Below, in pieces: positions 1 through 12,282 of a DNA stretch of 64,000 bases (position 1 is its first letter; the number at the start of each line of letters is the position of its first letter). The translations under genes were made by a program, and so were the position numbers. The notes under the pieces were generated by a model, which was given only the letters and a program-made list of their open reading frames with translations, searched no databases and was not told where the DNA came from. This stretch comes from Suillus spraguei (Eukaryota; Basidiomycota; Agaricomycetes; Boletales; Suillaceae): the NCBI GenBank assembly GCA_016800925.1, contig JABCPU010000331.1, forward strand, positions 1-64,000, written 5' to 3'.

Positions 1-107
1 CAGTACAATACAGCTTCGACAAAGACGCCCACAATCCCTCGACTGTGCTCAACACCATCAATCTCCAGTAAAATGTCACAACTTATTCCAAGCACCACAC
101 CCTTCAA

Positions 108-3100
108 GTGTTTGAAGATCATGAAGATGGTGTAATCGCAGTCGCAGTGTTCCCTGATAAGCGACGAATGGTTACGGGTTCGGATGACAGGACACTTCAT
201 CTTTGGGATTTGAAGACAGGTGTTGTGTTGAAGAAGATGGAGGGGCATCGCGGTCAGGTGCGGGCATTGGCTGTATCACGAGATGGTCAAACGATAGCGA
301 GCGGTGATGGACACGGAGAGCTCATTGCCTGGCATGGTGAAACTGGTAAAACCCTCACTCGACTCATCAAAGCCCATTCCAGGGGGACCGATTCACTCGA
401 CTTTTCTCCGGATGGTACGGTGCTGGCCACTTGTTCACATGACAGTACGGTGAAGTTTTGGTGTACTAAAACGTGGGAGATGCAAGGAGAACCACTGATG
501 ATTCAGAATCGTGGTAATAATGTCCTTTGCATTGTAGTTCGATATTCGCCGTCTGGTGAATTCCTTGCCATTGGAACAGCCGAGAATATCCAAATCTATA
601 ATCCGAGTACAGGGGAACGCGTCGCATCTTTCAGGGGTCACATTGACGGAGCATGGAACTTGTCACTCGCGTGGACGCTCGATAGTACACGCCTGCTCTC
701 AGGAGGCCGTGAAGATCATACCATACGAGAATGGGATCCATTGACCTGGCAGCAGGTCGGTCAGCCCTGGAAAGGCCATACCAGCGATGTCCGCGCCATT
801 GCCATTCATCCCGCTGGCTCCCTCGCTGCCTCTGCATCTTTTGACAACTGTGTCCGTCTCTGGCGGCTCTCAGATCGACAAACTATTGCTATCTTCCAGC
901 ATTCATCCATGCTGACATGTGTCACATTCTCTGTGGATGGCAAAGAAATCCTGAGCGGCGGTAATGATAATAAGATCTTAGAGTGGGAAATACCTAAAGG
1001 TGTTCATTGCAAGGTGAGTTTGCCTCCTTCAGTCTTATGACGCGATTTAAGCATCCTTCATGCAGGTTCTGGATGTCACGAGAGCCCGCAATGCATGCCT
1101 CGCTGGGGACCTGGACACTGCTGAAGAGTTGCTCACCCAAGACATCGACATTGATGCCAACGCTTATGCTTCCTATGCTAATCGCTCATTTGTTATGGCC
1201 AGAAAATACGACTGGGACAATGCTCTTCAGGATGCAATCAAGGTGTGTTATATTGACCCATCATGTGACCCTCTTACGAAAGGCTAATCTTTATCTGTGA
1301 CACAGTCCATCAGCATTCGGCCTTCGTTGGCAGGCTACATTTCCAAAGGCATTGCCCTTTACGGCCGAGGCCACGCCCGGGAGGCAAGGGTAGCATTCGA
1401 TGTCGCATCCATATATACGAACCAAGATTCCGGAATCACCCATTTTCTTCTCTTGATAAAGGTAGCTTCAATTTACCCCGCATATTCTCTGCTTCACTGC
1501 ATTTTTTAGGCCATCGCCCTCTTAAATGCTGATGAACATGAAGAAGCAATGCTCCTCGTCAACGAACTTACTGCTACTGGTCCGAACGCCGTTCTTCTTG
1601 AGGGTCATTGTGTCACGGAAGTAAGTGTCATGTAGATACCCTTAGTCATCGATGTTAATAATTGTCACTCATCTATTAGACATATCTACGTATTAAGCTT
1701 GGAACCAAAGCTTTGAGTGACGCACGTCATAACGAAGCCGCCGATCACTTCACTGCCGCTGTCAACTCAAGTGCTTCCATATCAAAATACGTGCTCCAAG
1801 CATACGAGGACTTGACTGTGGTACGTCGAGATGATGAATACAAGTTTTTTTCATAACTGAATCTTTTGTCCAGCTCTTTGGCTGGGATCTTGAGTCCTTG
1901 TATCTCACTGCACACCAGAAACGGTGCCAGGCATTCCTTTCTGCAGGTAAACCTCATGAGTCCTTTGAAGCATACCTATACATGATGGACGCCATCGACG
2001 AATCTGCGAAGGCCAGCTGTCTTGATTGGTCCAACGGCAAGTCCAGAGTCCGTGATGTCGTGTAGACTACACTTCTCATCCATGTTTTCACTCAGCTTTC
2101 AAGCAAGAATGCAGCGCGCTCTGTGATGCCAACGGAGATACTGTCCTCACTGTATCTGCAAATCGTAGTAAGGTGAAGTTGGGTGAAAAGCTATGGATGG
2201 AGGCACTTCTCGATGCACAGAAGGTGTGGATGCAATGGGCATACATCATTTCATAATCAATGCTCATTGTGGCGATACATAGGTCATTGAACTCGACCCT
2301 TTATCTTGTCTTGGATACAATTTGAAGCACACGGCGCTTCATGGTGCGCGACGCTATGATGAAGCGATCCAGACCGTCCAGACCATGATCTCCAAATTGG
2401 ACAGTGCTCCCGACACTCAGACGCGAAGTAAGCCTTCTACAACACATTTGCCGACACGTTTAACTCTTTCTCCAGAGCTGCGCCAGCAGCAGCTCACACC
2501 CTCTGAAGTAGAACGTGCTATTCGACAGGCCATTGACACCCAACTCGACAATGCCCCGCTGCGTGTACTCCACACCACTACTGGTCTCTTATGCGATCGA
2601 GAGGCGCAGATAAGCGCCTTCAAGATGAGCATAGAGTATAAGGAGCTTGTGTCATCAACAATCACGCGTATAGACCTTCCCATGAAGCACATCGAAGAAG
2701 TGGTGACGACATACTTCCAATATGCCTCACTATCACACAGATGGGAAGAGAAGGAGCCGCTGCTGCAGGATATTCAGGGGAAGTGCATATACGAGTCAGA
2801 GTTGGATCCGATTGGCAGCATAATGAAGTTGCGGTCCTTCTGCACAACTGCTCGTAATGCGGGGCATAAATGGGCATGGAGCGATACATGCTGCATCGAC
2901 AAGAGCAACAATGTCGAACTCCAAGAATCGGTCAACTCCATGTTCATCTGGTATCACCACTCCGCGCTCACGATTGTCTACCTGTCGGATGTTCCGCCCT
3001 CGTCAAAGTCTGGAGCGCTGGCAAAGAGCGCTTGGAACACGCGCGGATGGACTGTTCAAGAATTCATCGCTCCCAAAGTCATTCTCTTTTATCAGAGCAA

Positions 3101-4151
3101 TTGGACTCCTTATCTTGATGATCGCACTCTCAACCACAAGGAGTCTGTCGCAATCATGCAGGAGCTAAAAGAAGCGACGGGCATAGACCAAACAGCTTTC
3201 GTTCCCTTCTGTCCCAGCATGAGTGGTGCCCGAGAGAAACTTCATTGGGCGTCAAACCGCGTTACCACGCGTCAGGAAGACATCGCGTACTCGTTATTTG
3301 GCATCTTTGGCGTCCGCCTGTCTGTAGATTATGGCGAAAAGCAGGACAAGGCTCTTGGGCGGCTCCTGCAGGAGATCGTGGCTCGGTCGGGCGATATCAC
3401 TAGCCTCGATTGGATCGGAAAACCATCAGAGTTCAACAGCTGTCTACCAGCCTCCATCACTTCATATAAAGCTCCTCCATGCAAGCTACCACCCATATCC
3501 GAAGATGAAATCCAGTCGTCAGTTTCTTCGCTGCAGAAAACAGTGGCGGTGAATTTCGCTGTGAAGCTTTATACCCTGCTTCAGAACACGAGCGCCCCTC
3601 GCTTCGCAGCACAGAGACTGCATCTGCCTTGTATTGCATTCAATGTCAGGGAAGTTAGACGGTTGCGCAGTCCAGCCCTGGAAACTCATTTCACGTATGG
3701 AGTGAAGGCAGACGGACTTCGTGACCTGCTTATCACCACCGAAGAGACCCTAGTTCAGTTCCGGTCGAAAAGGCCCACTCAGCAAAAATTCGTGATTGTT
3801 CGTCCCTGGGATCGGTCTCTCCTCGAGCTACCTGACTTTATGGAACCAACTGAATTTGTGGAACCGTCTGACTTTGGAGACAATACGGATAGCGATGATC
3901 ATGAGATGTCGCTTTCTCCGTCAGACGAGTGGTCCAGTGATCATCCTGTGAAACAGGAGGTGGCTGACGTAGAAACACGAGCATTGAGGTTGCTCGTTCG
4001 CCTTGGGCAGCCTTTTAGTGCATTTTTGCTAGCGCAGCAGCGCAGTGGAGAATACAAGAGGATCGCGTCGGGTCATGATATCATTGGACAGGTCGGTGAC
4101 GTGCATTCTGTTGAAAACTTGATGGACATCAGGACCATAGAAATATTGTAG
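108..4151 (+). CDS. WD40-TPR-HET domain protein, 5' end frameshifted
   Basis: A multi-exon gene combining an N-terminal WD40 propeller, a middle TPR-like region and a C-terminal HET (heterokaryon incompatibility) domain, the layout of fungal non-self recognition proteins. About seven WD blades are visible (LHLWDLKTG, VKFWCTKTW, IREWDPLTW, VRLWRLSD and others) between 108 and 1010. TPR-like exons lie at about 1065-2400. The HET core lies at about 2700-3100, with LSHRW, WAWSDTCCIDK and WNTRGWTVQEF. The open frame begins at GTG 108 without an ATG. The frame containing ATG 73 runs into 'STTPF' and then stops, whereas one extra C near 101 would join it to 'QVFEDHEDGV'. A 1-base deletion or an assembly error is therefore likely; a shorter start at ATG 168 is possible. 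Intron 2038-2093 appears to use a GC donor. The family is certain; whether the gene is functional is not. Confidence 0.82.
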
Positions 4152-4365
4152 GTTATGTTGTTTGTTTCAAAATTCATGGAGTTCTTAGCTTGCGTTTGTG
4201 CTTTGAATATGATACTTGTACAGTATACATACGTGTCGTATATACGTGCTGGCCAGTGTATAACGGACTGTATATTGCTCGGGTACACATTATGCATCAC
4301 TTCTCTATTGGGCCGCATCTGACTGTACAACTGTACTAAGGTCCATCAGGCCTGTGAGTCAGGGA

Positions 4366-4440
4366 TAACTCTACGTCGGAGCTTGGGCAAACTGAAAGCA
4401 TCCAACTCTACTGGGTTAGTGATGATCTCTTCAACTTATC
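4366..4440 (-). pseudogene. Decayed fragment of a PHOSPHO-type phosphatase gene
   Basis: About 75 bases closely resemble part of the intact phosphatase gene at 19,297-19,370: both carry a CGGAGCTT core, a TGGGTTAGT or CGGGTTAGT block and GATCTCTTCAA in the same order and orientation. It is a short relic of a duplicated copy, coding sense on the minus strand. No open frame survives. Confidence 0.5.
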
Positions 4441-4544
4441 GGATATGACCTGGGCACATAACTGCTTACAGGTACATGTCGATCAGCATTAAAACACTGC
4501 ACGTCAATCTTATTCGCTAAATCAGTAACCTCAATTCTCATAGA

Positions 4545-5165
4545 TCAAATGTGCCCCTCTGACCTTGCGTACAAAGCAACGCCTCCAATAATGAACGAGA
4601 CCACTAAAAGCGGTGTTCGGAGGATCCATTTTAACCTGGTAGAATCTAGAAGACACGGATATTCCTGTGTAGAACAAGGATCACTGTAGCCAATGATTTT
4701 TGTGGCGCAGAATATATTCGATTCCAGTATTCCGATTAGCATCAATGATTCAATGGTCACCGGCGCCTGGACTCCATCTGATGAGCCAAGTTACTCCGTC
4801 ATGCCGTGACCGTACTCTGGGGCTAGCTAGCATCAGAATGGAAATATCTAACCTAATCGGCTCACCATCTCTGATGCATAATCCACTCAACGCTGTAACC
4901 TCTGACCACCAACCCGGGTCACTTTCGTCACTTGTCATGATAACATGTGTGACCTCGATCCCTTTTCGTATGCGAAGCTCCCCTTGCATCTCAGACACCC
5001 GGCGCGCAATGACAGACGAGGCGAAGCATTGATCCACAGGAACCTCACATTGCTCGTAGAAGTCCCCATGCCGCATGTGGATGGATATATACTGTCCAAA
5101 GTTAGATTTGGAGAGCAACCTGTACTTCCACTCACGGGAGGTGTTGGTTCATTTACCGACACGTT
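4545..5165 (-). pseudogene. GDP-fucose protein O-fucosyltransferase-like remnant
   Basis: On the minus strand, 5145-4890 reads as the nucleotide-sugar-binding core of the fungal O-fucosyltransferase family: YRLLSK, then FGQYISIHMRHGDF (family signature HxRxGDF), then a Cys-rich VPVDQCF segment, then VTHVIMTSDESDPGWW. Upstream the frame meets a stop at about 5150. Downstream the rest of the domain is only faintly recognisable (4760-4545, around ILESN). No full-length protein of the usual 350-500 residues can be assembled. I read it as a decaying gene; an exon of a badly rearranged gene is the alternative. Confidence 0.6.
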
Positions 5166-5349
5166 CATGGCATGCCGGGCATGCACACCGACAAGCCTTT
5201 CTATGCTTGCAACCCATCGCATGTGTTGGCCTACAAACCTCCATGCAGGACTTGCGACCACGAAATATCTGTGATGGCCATCCAATTAATCACCAAAGAG
5301 GGATAATATATTTGAAGTTGTCTCGCGGAGCTTGAGCAGATTGATGGAG

Positions 5350-6885
5350 GAATTTCAACAAATCTGCTCGTGGTGTTAAATGCTTTCTCGGACACTCCAA
5401 CAACCAAGAGTATCGAGAACCTAACTCTCCAGGTCCTTTACTTCGTGCCATTCAAGGAAGCGAGTCCCTATGGCTCGACTAAGTCGACGTCAATCACTTT
5501 TCCAAAAGCAAATGGAGGTGCACTTGGATCAATATAAGAAGAAAGTAACTTTGACATTACGGGTGTACGCTCTATTATGAGCCAGGTAAATCATTCCGTA
5601 GCTTTTGTGAGGAACTGGGATAACATCGGAAGTGGAACGTTGACTTACATCGGTTATCACGTCATCCGCTAATAAACGACTATGATCAGTCACTCAAGCT
5701 GGAGTTGACGTACTCCATCCTCCTGAAGTCCACGATGTAATATACTTCGTGTCGTTACCAAGGTTATCTGAGACCCAAGCTTGGACATTTTCACTTAATA
5801 CTGACCACGAAAGCGTTGGGTGGGTGAGTATTGCCAGACATACGACTACGAGTTGAAGATAGTAGAATACGCAGGGACAGTGGCACCTGTATATCCAGTC
5901 TATAGCTCGTGGGCTGGAGTAAGAGAGTTCCAAAACCGAGTAAAAAGACACTGGCCAGATCACTGTGAGAGACGATTTTCTGCCTACCTATGACACAGAA
6001 CATGGGGATACTTTATCTGGCAGGCACTCATGTGACTGTTTGTTCAGTTCATGACACGGATTCGCAGTCGAAGGAAGGGTAGGAGCCTCTAGGATACCCG
6101 GTCAAAATATTTGTGTGGACACATGTGGGTGTGCTCGATTCTTACATAAGGTGTCCGTGCGGTGTGTCAAGTTCACGGCCAAACAATTGGGACGTCGAAA
6201 ACAGGATCGTTGATGACTAGCAGGAGCTCAAGCGCTCACAGTTGAAAGTACATGCATGGGAGTTCTTCCTGACTCATCACGGATCTGCAGATGCCGTAAT
6301 TTTACTGCCTGACGTTACTACTCGGCCGTGTGACAGCCTTTCTCGTTCAATCACGGAGCTTCATCTTTTCCATCTTACGAGGGTGCAACGGTCTCCATCT
6401 TGTCGGTGCGATGTTTGGAGTCAGAAAATTGAGAGCGTCCATCTGCGATGTCCTTCGTGCTCATTCAACCATGTAGTAGGATTCGGTCAATATGGCGAGG
6501 AAACGACTGTCTTCCGAATTCTACTATATGGTTTTACTAGGGAAAAATAGAACGACGTAGCCTACGTGAAGGAATCTTTGCCATTCCTGTAGGTAAGTCT
6601 CCCGGGGCAAAGTGAGAATAGTCGGCCCTATCTGTTACATCAAATTCATGGCAGTGCGTCCGTGGTCGGCTAGCTTGACACGTAGTCTTTGGTGAGCATT
6701 TTTTTGACAAATGCATCTGACGTGGTCATCGGCATACCCTTTCTGTACGAACACAGTCAATTAGCCATTGGTTGGAGTGCACATCGTTACGCGGTGGCGG
6801 CACCTTTCCGCTTTCATCGGCCGACCCTATAGGTATAATACGCGACTATCTATCATTCTGATCCAAAAACCTCTGAACTCCATAC
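5350..6885. other. Intergenic region, no gene recognised
   Basis: Only short fortuitous frames are present. The last ~60 bases before 6886 contain an AT-rich stretch (TATAGGTATAATA at about 6829-6841) that could serve as the core promoter of the monooxygenase gene. Nothing else is supportable. Confidence 0.5.
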
Positions 6886-9110
6886 ATGAATTTTACTCGT
6901 CCTCCTGTGCTAGTCGTAAGTGACCTCATATGATGCAAGGTTGCGCCTCAGCTTAGTTCCTCTTTCTTAGGTGGGCGCTGGGCCGGCAGGTCTGGTAGCA
7001 GCGTTGACGCTCCTTCAGAACGGTATACCAGTTCGCATCATCGATAAGGACCCTAATCCTCGCATCGGACAGCGTGGTCCTGGAATCTGGGTTGGTCATG
7101 CCGCCACTTCTGATGCCCTGCTGTCTTATTTAATGCATGATCTAGTCACGTTCCTTAGAGCTCTTCAACTTCCTTAACGTCCCAGAAGTCAACGATCAGG
7201 GGAAATCTATATTTGCAACCCGTTCCTACAAGCTTGGGACGTTGGAATATGCGACAGAATCTTTGATGGTCCCGCATATGGAACCCACTCCTGCAATCCC
7301 ATTTGTACGTACTATGCAGAACCGTCGTCTCTCAAGCCATGCTGATGTTTTTGTTGTATTGTAGCATATTGCAAAGTTGCTAGGTCAGCAACTCTTAGAT
7401 GTGATTCTGCGACGCCACTTGGAGAAATTCTCGTGTTCTGTCGAGATGGGCACCGAACTGCTTTCGGTTGAGCAGTCCGACGAGGGTGTCACAGCTGTTC
7501 TAGCAAAGAACGGCATACTAGAGACTTTTGATACCAAGTGGGTGATCGGTGCTGACGGTGCTAAAGGTGAGATGGGATCGAATTCAAATGCAGTATAATG
7601 AATCTGAGTTGTGGTTTGCAGGGGTCACGCGCAAACAACTCGGGCTTACATTCTTGGGTGAGACCAGAGACGATATTCGAATGGTCCTGGGAGATATCTG
7701 TTTGAAGGCCACTGGTCTTGATAGAGCGGTGCGTCATATTTCTACTCAATTGATGAAGGAGCACTTTTGATACTGCCTTGAAAGCACTGGCACCGGTTTG
7801 GAAGCTTTAAACGAGGGTATGTCCAGCCTCTGCTCTGGAGGCTCGGGATATGTATATTGACGCTAGGCAGTGCTTCATTGCGTCCAACAGACGAAATTGG
7901 CGAGGATGGCTGGCAATTTGTCATCTCTGATAATGATCTAGACCTGACAAAGGTCGCTGAGAGCGAGGAGATGATCTTCGAGATGATCAGATCATTCATA
8001 CCTACCGAAATAACGTTCAAGAAGCTCGTCTGGGTGAGCGAATGGAGGTGGGTTTTATTTTGTTGTAGCGGCGCGTTTTTCATTTTGATTGATTCGCTTT
8101 AGGGCCAATATCCGGATGGTAAACAAGTTGAGCGAGGGACGAGGGTTTGTCGTGGGTGGTATGCTGTTCTACTTATGAATGATGCACCTGTGCTGATGGA
8201 AGTCTACATAGATGCTGCTCAGTATGTCTATTCAGGTGCTTTATTGTCAAACCGATTATGACCTATTTACAGTGTCCACAGTCCAACCGGTGGTCAGGTG
8301 GGCGCGCTCCGATCAAATGCCGATATCTACTCATTTATCTATGAACAGGGACTTAATTCAGGTATACAAGACGCTGTAAGTCTGGCAAATGCACTATGTA
8401 TGACATCACTGACTGCACACCAGTTCAATCTAGGTTGGAAGCTTGCACTCGTCGAGAAAGGACTCGCCAACAAGTCCCTTCTTGAGACGTATAATGCCGA
8501 GCGTCTGCCTGTCATCTCCGAGATGCTTGAGATGACCACCACGATTCTCAACAAGACAATAGAGACAAACAACCTCAATGTCGCACGAACGCCCATTCTT
8601 TCCATGCTCGGTATCAACTGTCGATTCAGTGACATCGTCCTCGACGAGTTTGCAATTCCAGGAAAACCTATCAATGCGTACGGGGTGCTTGACGAGGGGA
8701 ATTTGGAGGCTGGAGACAGGGCGCCTGACGCACCAAATATGTTGCACGTGGGAAGTGGAAGGTCTGACGTGAAAACGCTTTTTGGTCTTTACAGACCATG
8801 GTATCACACTGTGCTTGTGTTCGCTCCGAGTCATGAAGATGCTACTCCAATCTTGGGTGCGCTGGAGACATACGACACAAGCGTTGTGCGATCAGCAGTC
8901 GTGCTTCCTTCATCCGCATCAGTGATGTCTGTTGCATCCCCTGCTGACTTCGTTCTTGTCGATCAGGAGAGGCATGCTTATTCGGCTTACCTCGTGGAAG
9001 CTGGCCAGATGAAGGTGTTTGTGATACGGCCAGACGGAGTGGTTGGGGCGATTGTACATGGTGCAGAAGGCGTAAAGAAATATTTCTCCAAAATATTTTT
9101 GGATGCGTAG
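6886..9110 (+). CDS. FAD-dependent aromatic monooxygenase (phenol/pentachlorophenol hydroxylase-like)
   Basis: A class A flavoprotein monooxygenase, expected to hydroxylate an aromatic substrate using NAD(P)H and O2. ATG 6886 opens exon 1 (MNFTRPPVLVV), which splices into the dinucleotide-binding fold with VVGAGPAGL and an acidic strand end (IIDKDPNPRIGQRGPG). The family's WVIGADGAKG segment lies at about 7540-7565. The flavin-phosphate motif VGDAAHVHSPTGGQ is assembled from tiny exons at 8100-8300, followed by GLNSGIQDA and FNLGWKLALV. The last exon (8425-9110) holds the C-terminal thioredoxin-like domain seen in phenol-hydroxylase relatives. About nine introns. One oddity: after GPGIW the expected Pro-Arg-Thr stretch before ELFNFLNVPEV is missing or hidden in an ambiguous intron (about 7090-7158). 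The substrate cannot be named. It stands alone with no cluster partners beside it. Confidence 0.85.
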
Positions 9111-9449
9111 TGGCCCAAATTTTCGTTCTTGACTTGGGACTTTCACCAGCATATGTATACCTTATTCAATGCGGTTTGTAACTGAAAATTAAATATATAT
9201 GACATAGAACTATGTTACCCACATTTGGTAACATTTTATCTTGAAGCAACAGCAAACAACAGTGTTTTCACGGTTTGCCCGAACCAAGCTTCACTTCTAC
9301 TATGGTGCCGAATGAATTTATTATTATTCAAATTACAATTCCGATTCCTCAGCAAAGCGGTTTGCCCCTCATTGATTTTCTTAGGGGCGATGATCCTTGC
9401 GCCTTTTGTTTCATTTGTCCGACGCGAGACAAATTTGAGTAGAGATTGG

Positions 9450-10290
9450 CTTTATTTCTTGTAAACAAGGACACCCCTCCGGTCGGTGCCATATAAACAC
9501 AATGATATGTACTACGCATTGATGTTTATAATAGTAATTCAGGAAATACAACGTTCGCACTGTCCTGTGTCTCTTCACGTTCTTACTCTCGGCAAAGCCG
9601 TGTACAATTGACCGTGACCAAAAAGATCCGTTCAAAGGTCGACTACGATGCGCGCCAGCGTTAACCCTTGACACCCGTTAAATGTGGTTGCATACGCAGG
9701 CGGCAAGGGAAACTGTCTTCGATTTACCATACAGGAAGAACGATTTGGATGGAACGCAATGTTAGCGTGGGGGGTGCAGTGGCTCTCGAATGTATAATGA
9801 GTTGGACTTCAATGAGACAACGATGTAGAGCCACTATGTGCATCCGCGCATTTCTAACCAATCATTTTTTTACGGAGAGGTTTCGTTGAATGGCGCACAT
9901 GTAGTTTTGTTTCAAATCCAGGCGATGAGGAGTCAGGTGTGTTCTGGCGCGTTCAATGGAGCATGTTCGGATTCCTCCAGGTTGTCTGAACCAAAGTAAG
10001 AATCTGTTTTATGTTATGAGTGGCGTGTGTGCTTCATGTCTGTTTGCGAAACTTACGATAATCAGATAATTTGTCTAGAATTGCGTCATTGAATTCGGAG
10101 GGGAAAGGAATGAGCGACGGAGACAGGTATCAGTGTCTGAACGACGTCTTGTGGGAAGAGAAAGTTAATGGTGTCCTCAAAGTTTGTAGTGGCTGCTATG
10201 AGTTCAAGATGTTATCAAGCAGTCTTCTCCAATGCGGTCGACGAATGCTGTGCACGCAATCGCACAGCATGACGCTGTGAACGAGTGCTG
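9450..10290. repeat. Dispersed repeat family A, partial copy 1
   Basis: The segment matches, with about 65-75% identity by eye, the right half of the longer copies at 36,940-37,725 and 53,330-53,960. Shared anchors are ACACCCCT(C/T)CGGTC, AGGAAATACAA, TCCGTTC(A/G)AAGGTCGA and GCGTTCAATGGAG. Minus-strand fragments with the same sense (TINFL near 10,170; ALHR near 9,820) suggest it once encoded a protein, but all copies carry stops. The family is not recognised. Confidence 0.55.
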
Positions 10291-12282
10291 GTGGTGCTTT
10301 GGTGACGGCCCATTCTCATACGGTGTGTAATGTCATCTGTTGAAATGTCTACTGTTTTTTTTGACCTTGACACCGCTGGAATGAGTTTTTCTGTGATGGC
10401 CCAACCACGTTTCGCCCTCACACGGTATGTTCCCAGGTGAACAGGTAAATCTCATTGCCCTGTCAGATGGTGCGTATTTCTATATCACGCATGTGTTATG
10501 TGGCACGTGCTTCCTGTCTTCTAGAAAGTTGAGATGGGAGCCATACATTGTGGTGGTGAGAAACAGTGAACTAGGGGAGCAACGACTGGAAACATCCGGG
10601 AGCGGGGCAGATCTACAGGAGAGCATATAGTCATATGATAGCTTCATATTCAGATGTTAATCCGACACGATTATGATAGTATTCAGACTTAAATCAGACA
10701 TGCGGACCCTACAAACCAGATATAATTCAGTTGTCGGAATATTACTAGAATTCAAACTCTGCAAGAGCCAGTGATGATTAGAACCAGAAACAGGTACTTG
10801 CCACTACTCTGTCACCTCGGGATTTGCATGATTTTCCACCTCTGATTACATACTGGTTATGTCGTCTTTTCGCATCCTGTCCAGACCTGATCAAATTCTC
10901 GTTTCCGCCGTGAGTGTTCCTACGCGAAACGGGTACTTCGCTCTGTCACCTCACCTCCGATTATGTGCCACACTCTGTCCAGGCCTCTCGTTTCCGCAAT
11001 GGCTCCACCTCCACAATCAATGCTACGTCATTAACGTGACGTAACGAGCGACGTGTCATCGCAATGTGGACATAATAATTGCAAGTTTGCAACCGCTCTC
11101 CTCCTCAGCGCTCATCAACGCTTGCAACACAATCTCTATGGAAATGAACCTAAGGTAAGTCAATGAATGTTTGAACCATTGGTAACTAGGCAAATTGTAT
11201 TGAAATTCCTGCCACCTGCCAGATCAAAATCAAACTCTCTACTTTATCGAGAGGTCCACTCATGTTGTGACTCAGATCGGAACTACCTTATCAACATTAC
11301 TGGGACGTTTCATATGTCCCACGGCCTATCTCATTGGCACTTAACTCGAAGTGTATAACGGGCTACTGAGTATGATATTACTTCCAATAAACCATGCTCC
11401 TCACTTCATCCTTGTTGACACTAGTTTCCTGGCTTTCTCAATCACGGGATTGCCCGTTGACGTTCGCAATTCCCTCATCATCCTCCCCCTTACCAGGAGA
11501 CTGAACTTCTCCAATGGTACTATCAACCTTGTGCGGAGGCCTTCCATACGCATGGCTGACGTGCTGAAAGCTATTCGGCCGTTGGGGCAAATACACCGTA
11601 GCGCTTGGCGTTGGCACGACCTGTTAGTTGATCACTGAGAAAACATGCGGCTGCTAATGTATTATTGAAGACAACCTGGTCGTTAACTCTGCCAGCACGA
11701 TCACATGGATTGGCGCCCGCACTACGGGACTTGAAATTCCATATTGGTGATGACGTATGTCAATTCTGTCAGTCCTTGCACACCTTGTTCACCATTTTGC
11801 ACAGCAAATCCTCATCCCTAACGCCCAAATCTGGCCTCGTGCTCTCAACCGCAAGATTCCTGGTGGTGAGAACGATGGCATATATCTCATCATTACCAAC
11901 CTGGGCACGGCCACTGGACCTGTTGTACTGTGAAAAATTGTACCATGGTATATATGCTCCGGTAGTGTTCACAATGTCCATAATCAGCATAATATAGACA
12001 ACAAAAATCACCAATCCATGTACTGGAATGTCCCCTTTACCTAAAGCTACACATTCAGAAGTATTGTTGCGCTAAGATGCTAATGTTTCTGCTGTGTTAC
12101 AAGGGCTAACCACAATTGGGGCAGATTATACTACTTTGTTCTTGATTTCACGAACACTTTCGAGCTCAAGCGCTCGAGTCCTGAGGATTTGACGTTCTCC
12201 TGACGATGGTCGGCTCATCGGAAGCAGAACTTATCAAGACAAGACACGGTATTAACTACACATCGGGTAACCTGGTAAGATA
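10291..12282. other. Intergenic region with an internal imperfect direct repeat
   Basis: No gene is recognised. An imperfect direct repeat occupies about 10,786-10,907 and 10,922-11,000. Both copies run through GAAAC(A/G)GGTACTT, CTCTGTCACCTC, a CTCTGATTA or CTCCGATTA block, CTGTCCAG and CTCGTTTCCGC. Open frames at 11,351-11,997 have no recognisable content. Confidence 0.4.

Noticed and set aside
11351..11997. Two consecutive plus-strand frames and an overlapping minus-strand frame
   Set aside because: No conserved motif on either strand and no consistent splice model.
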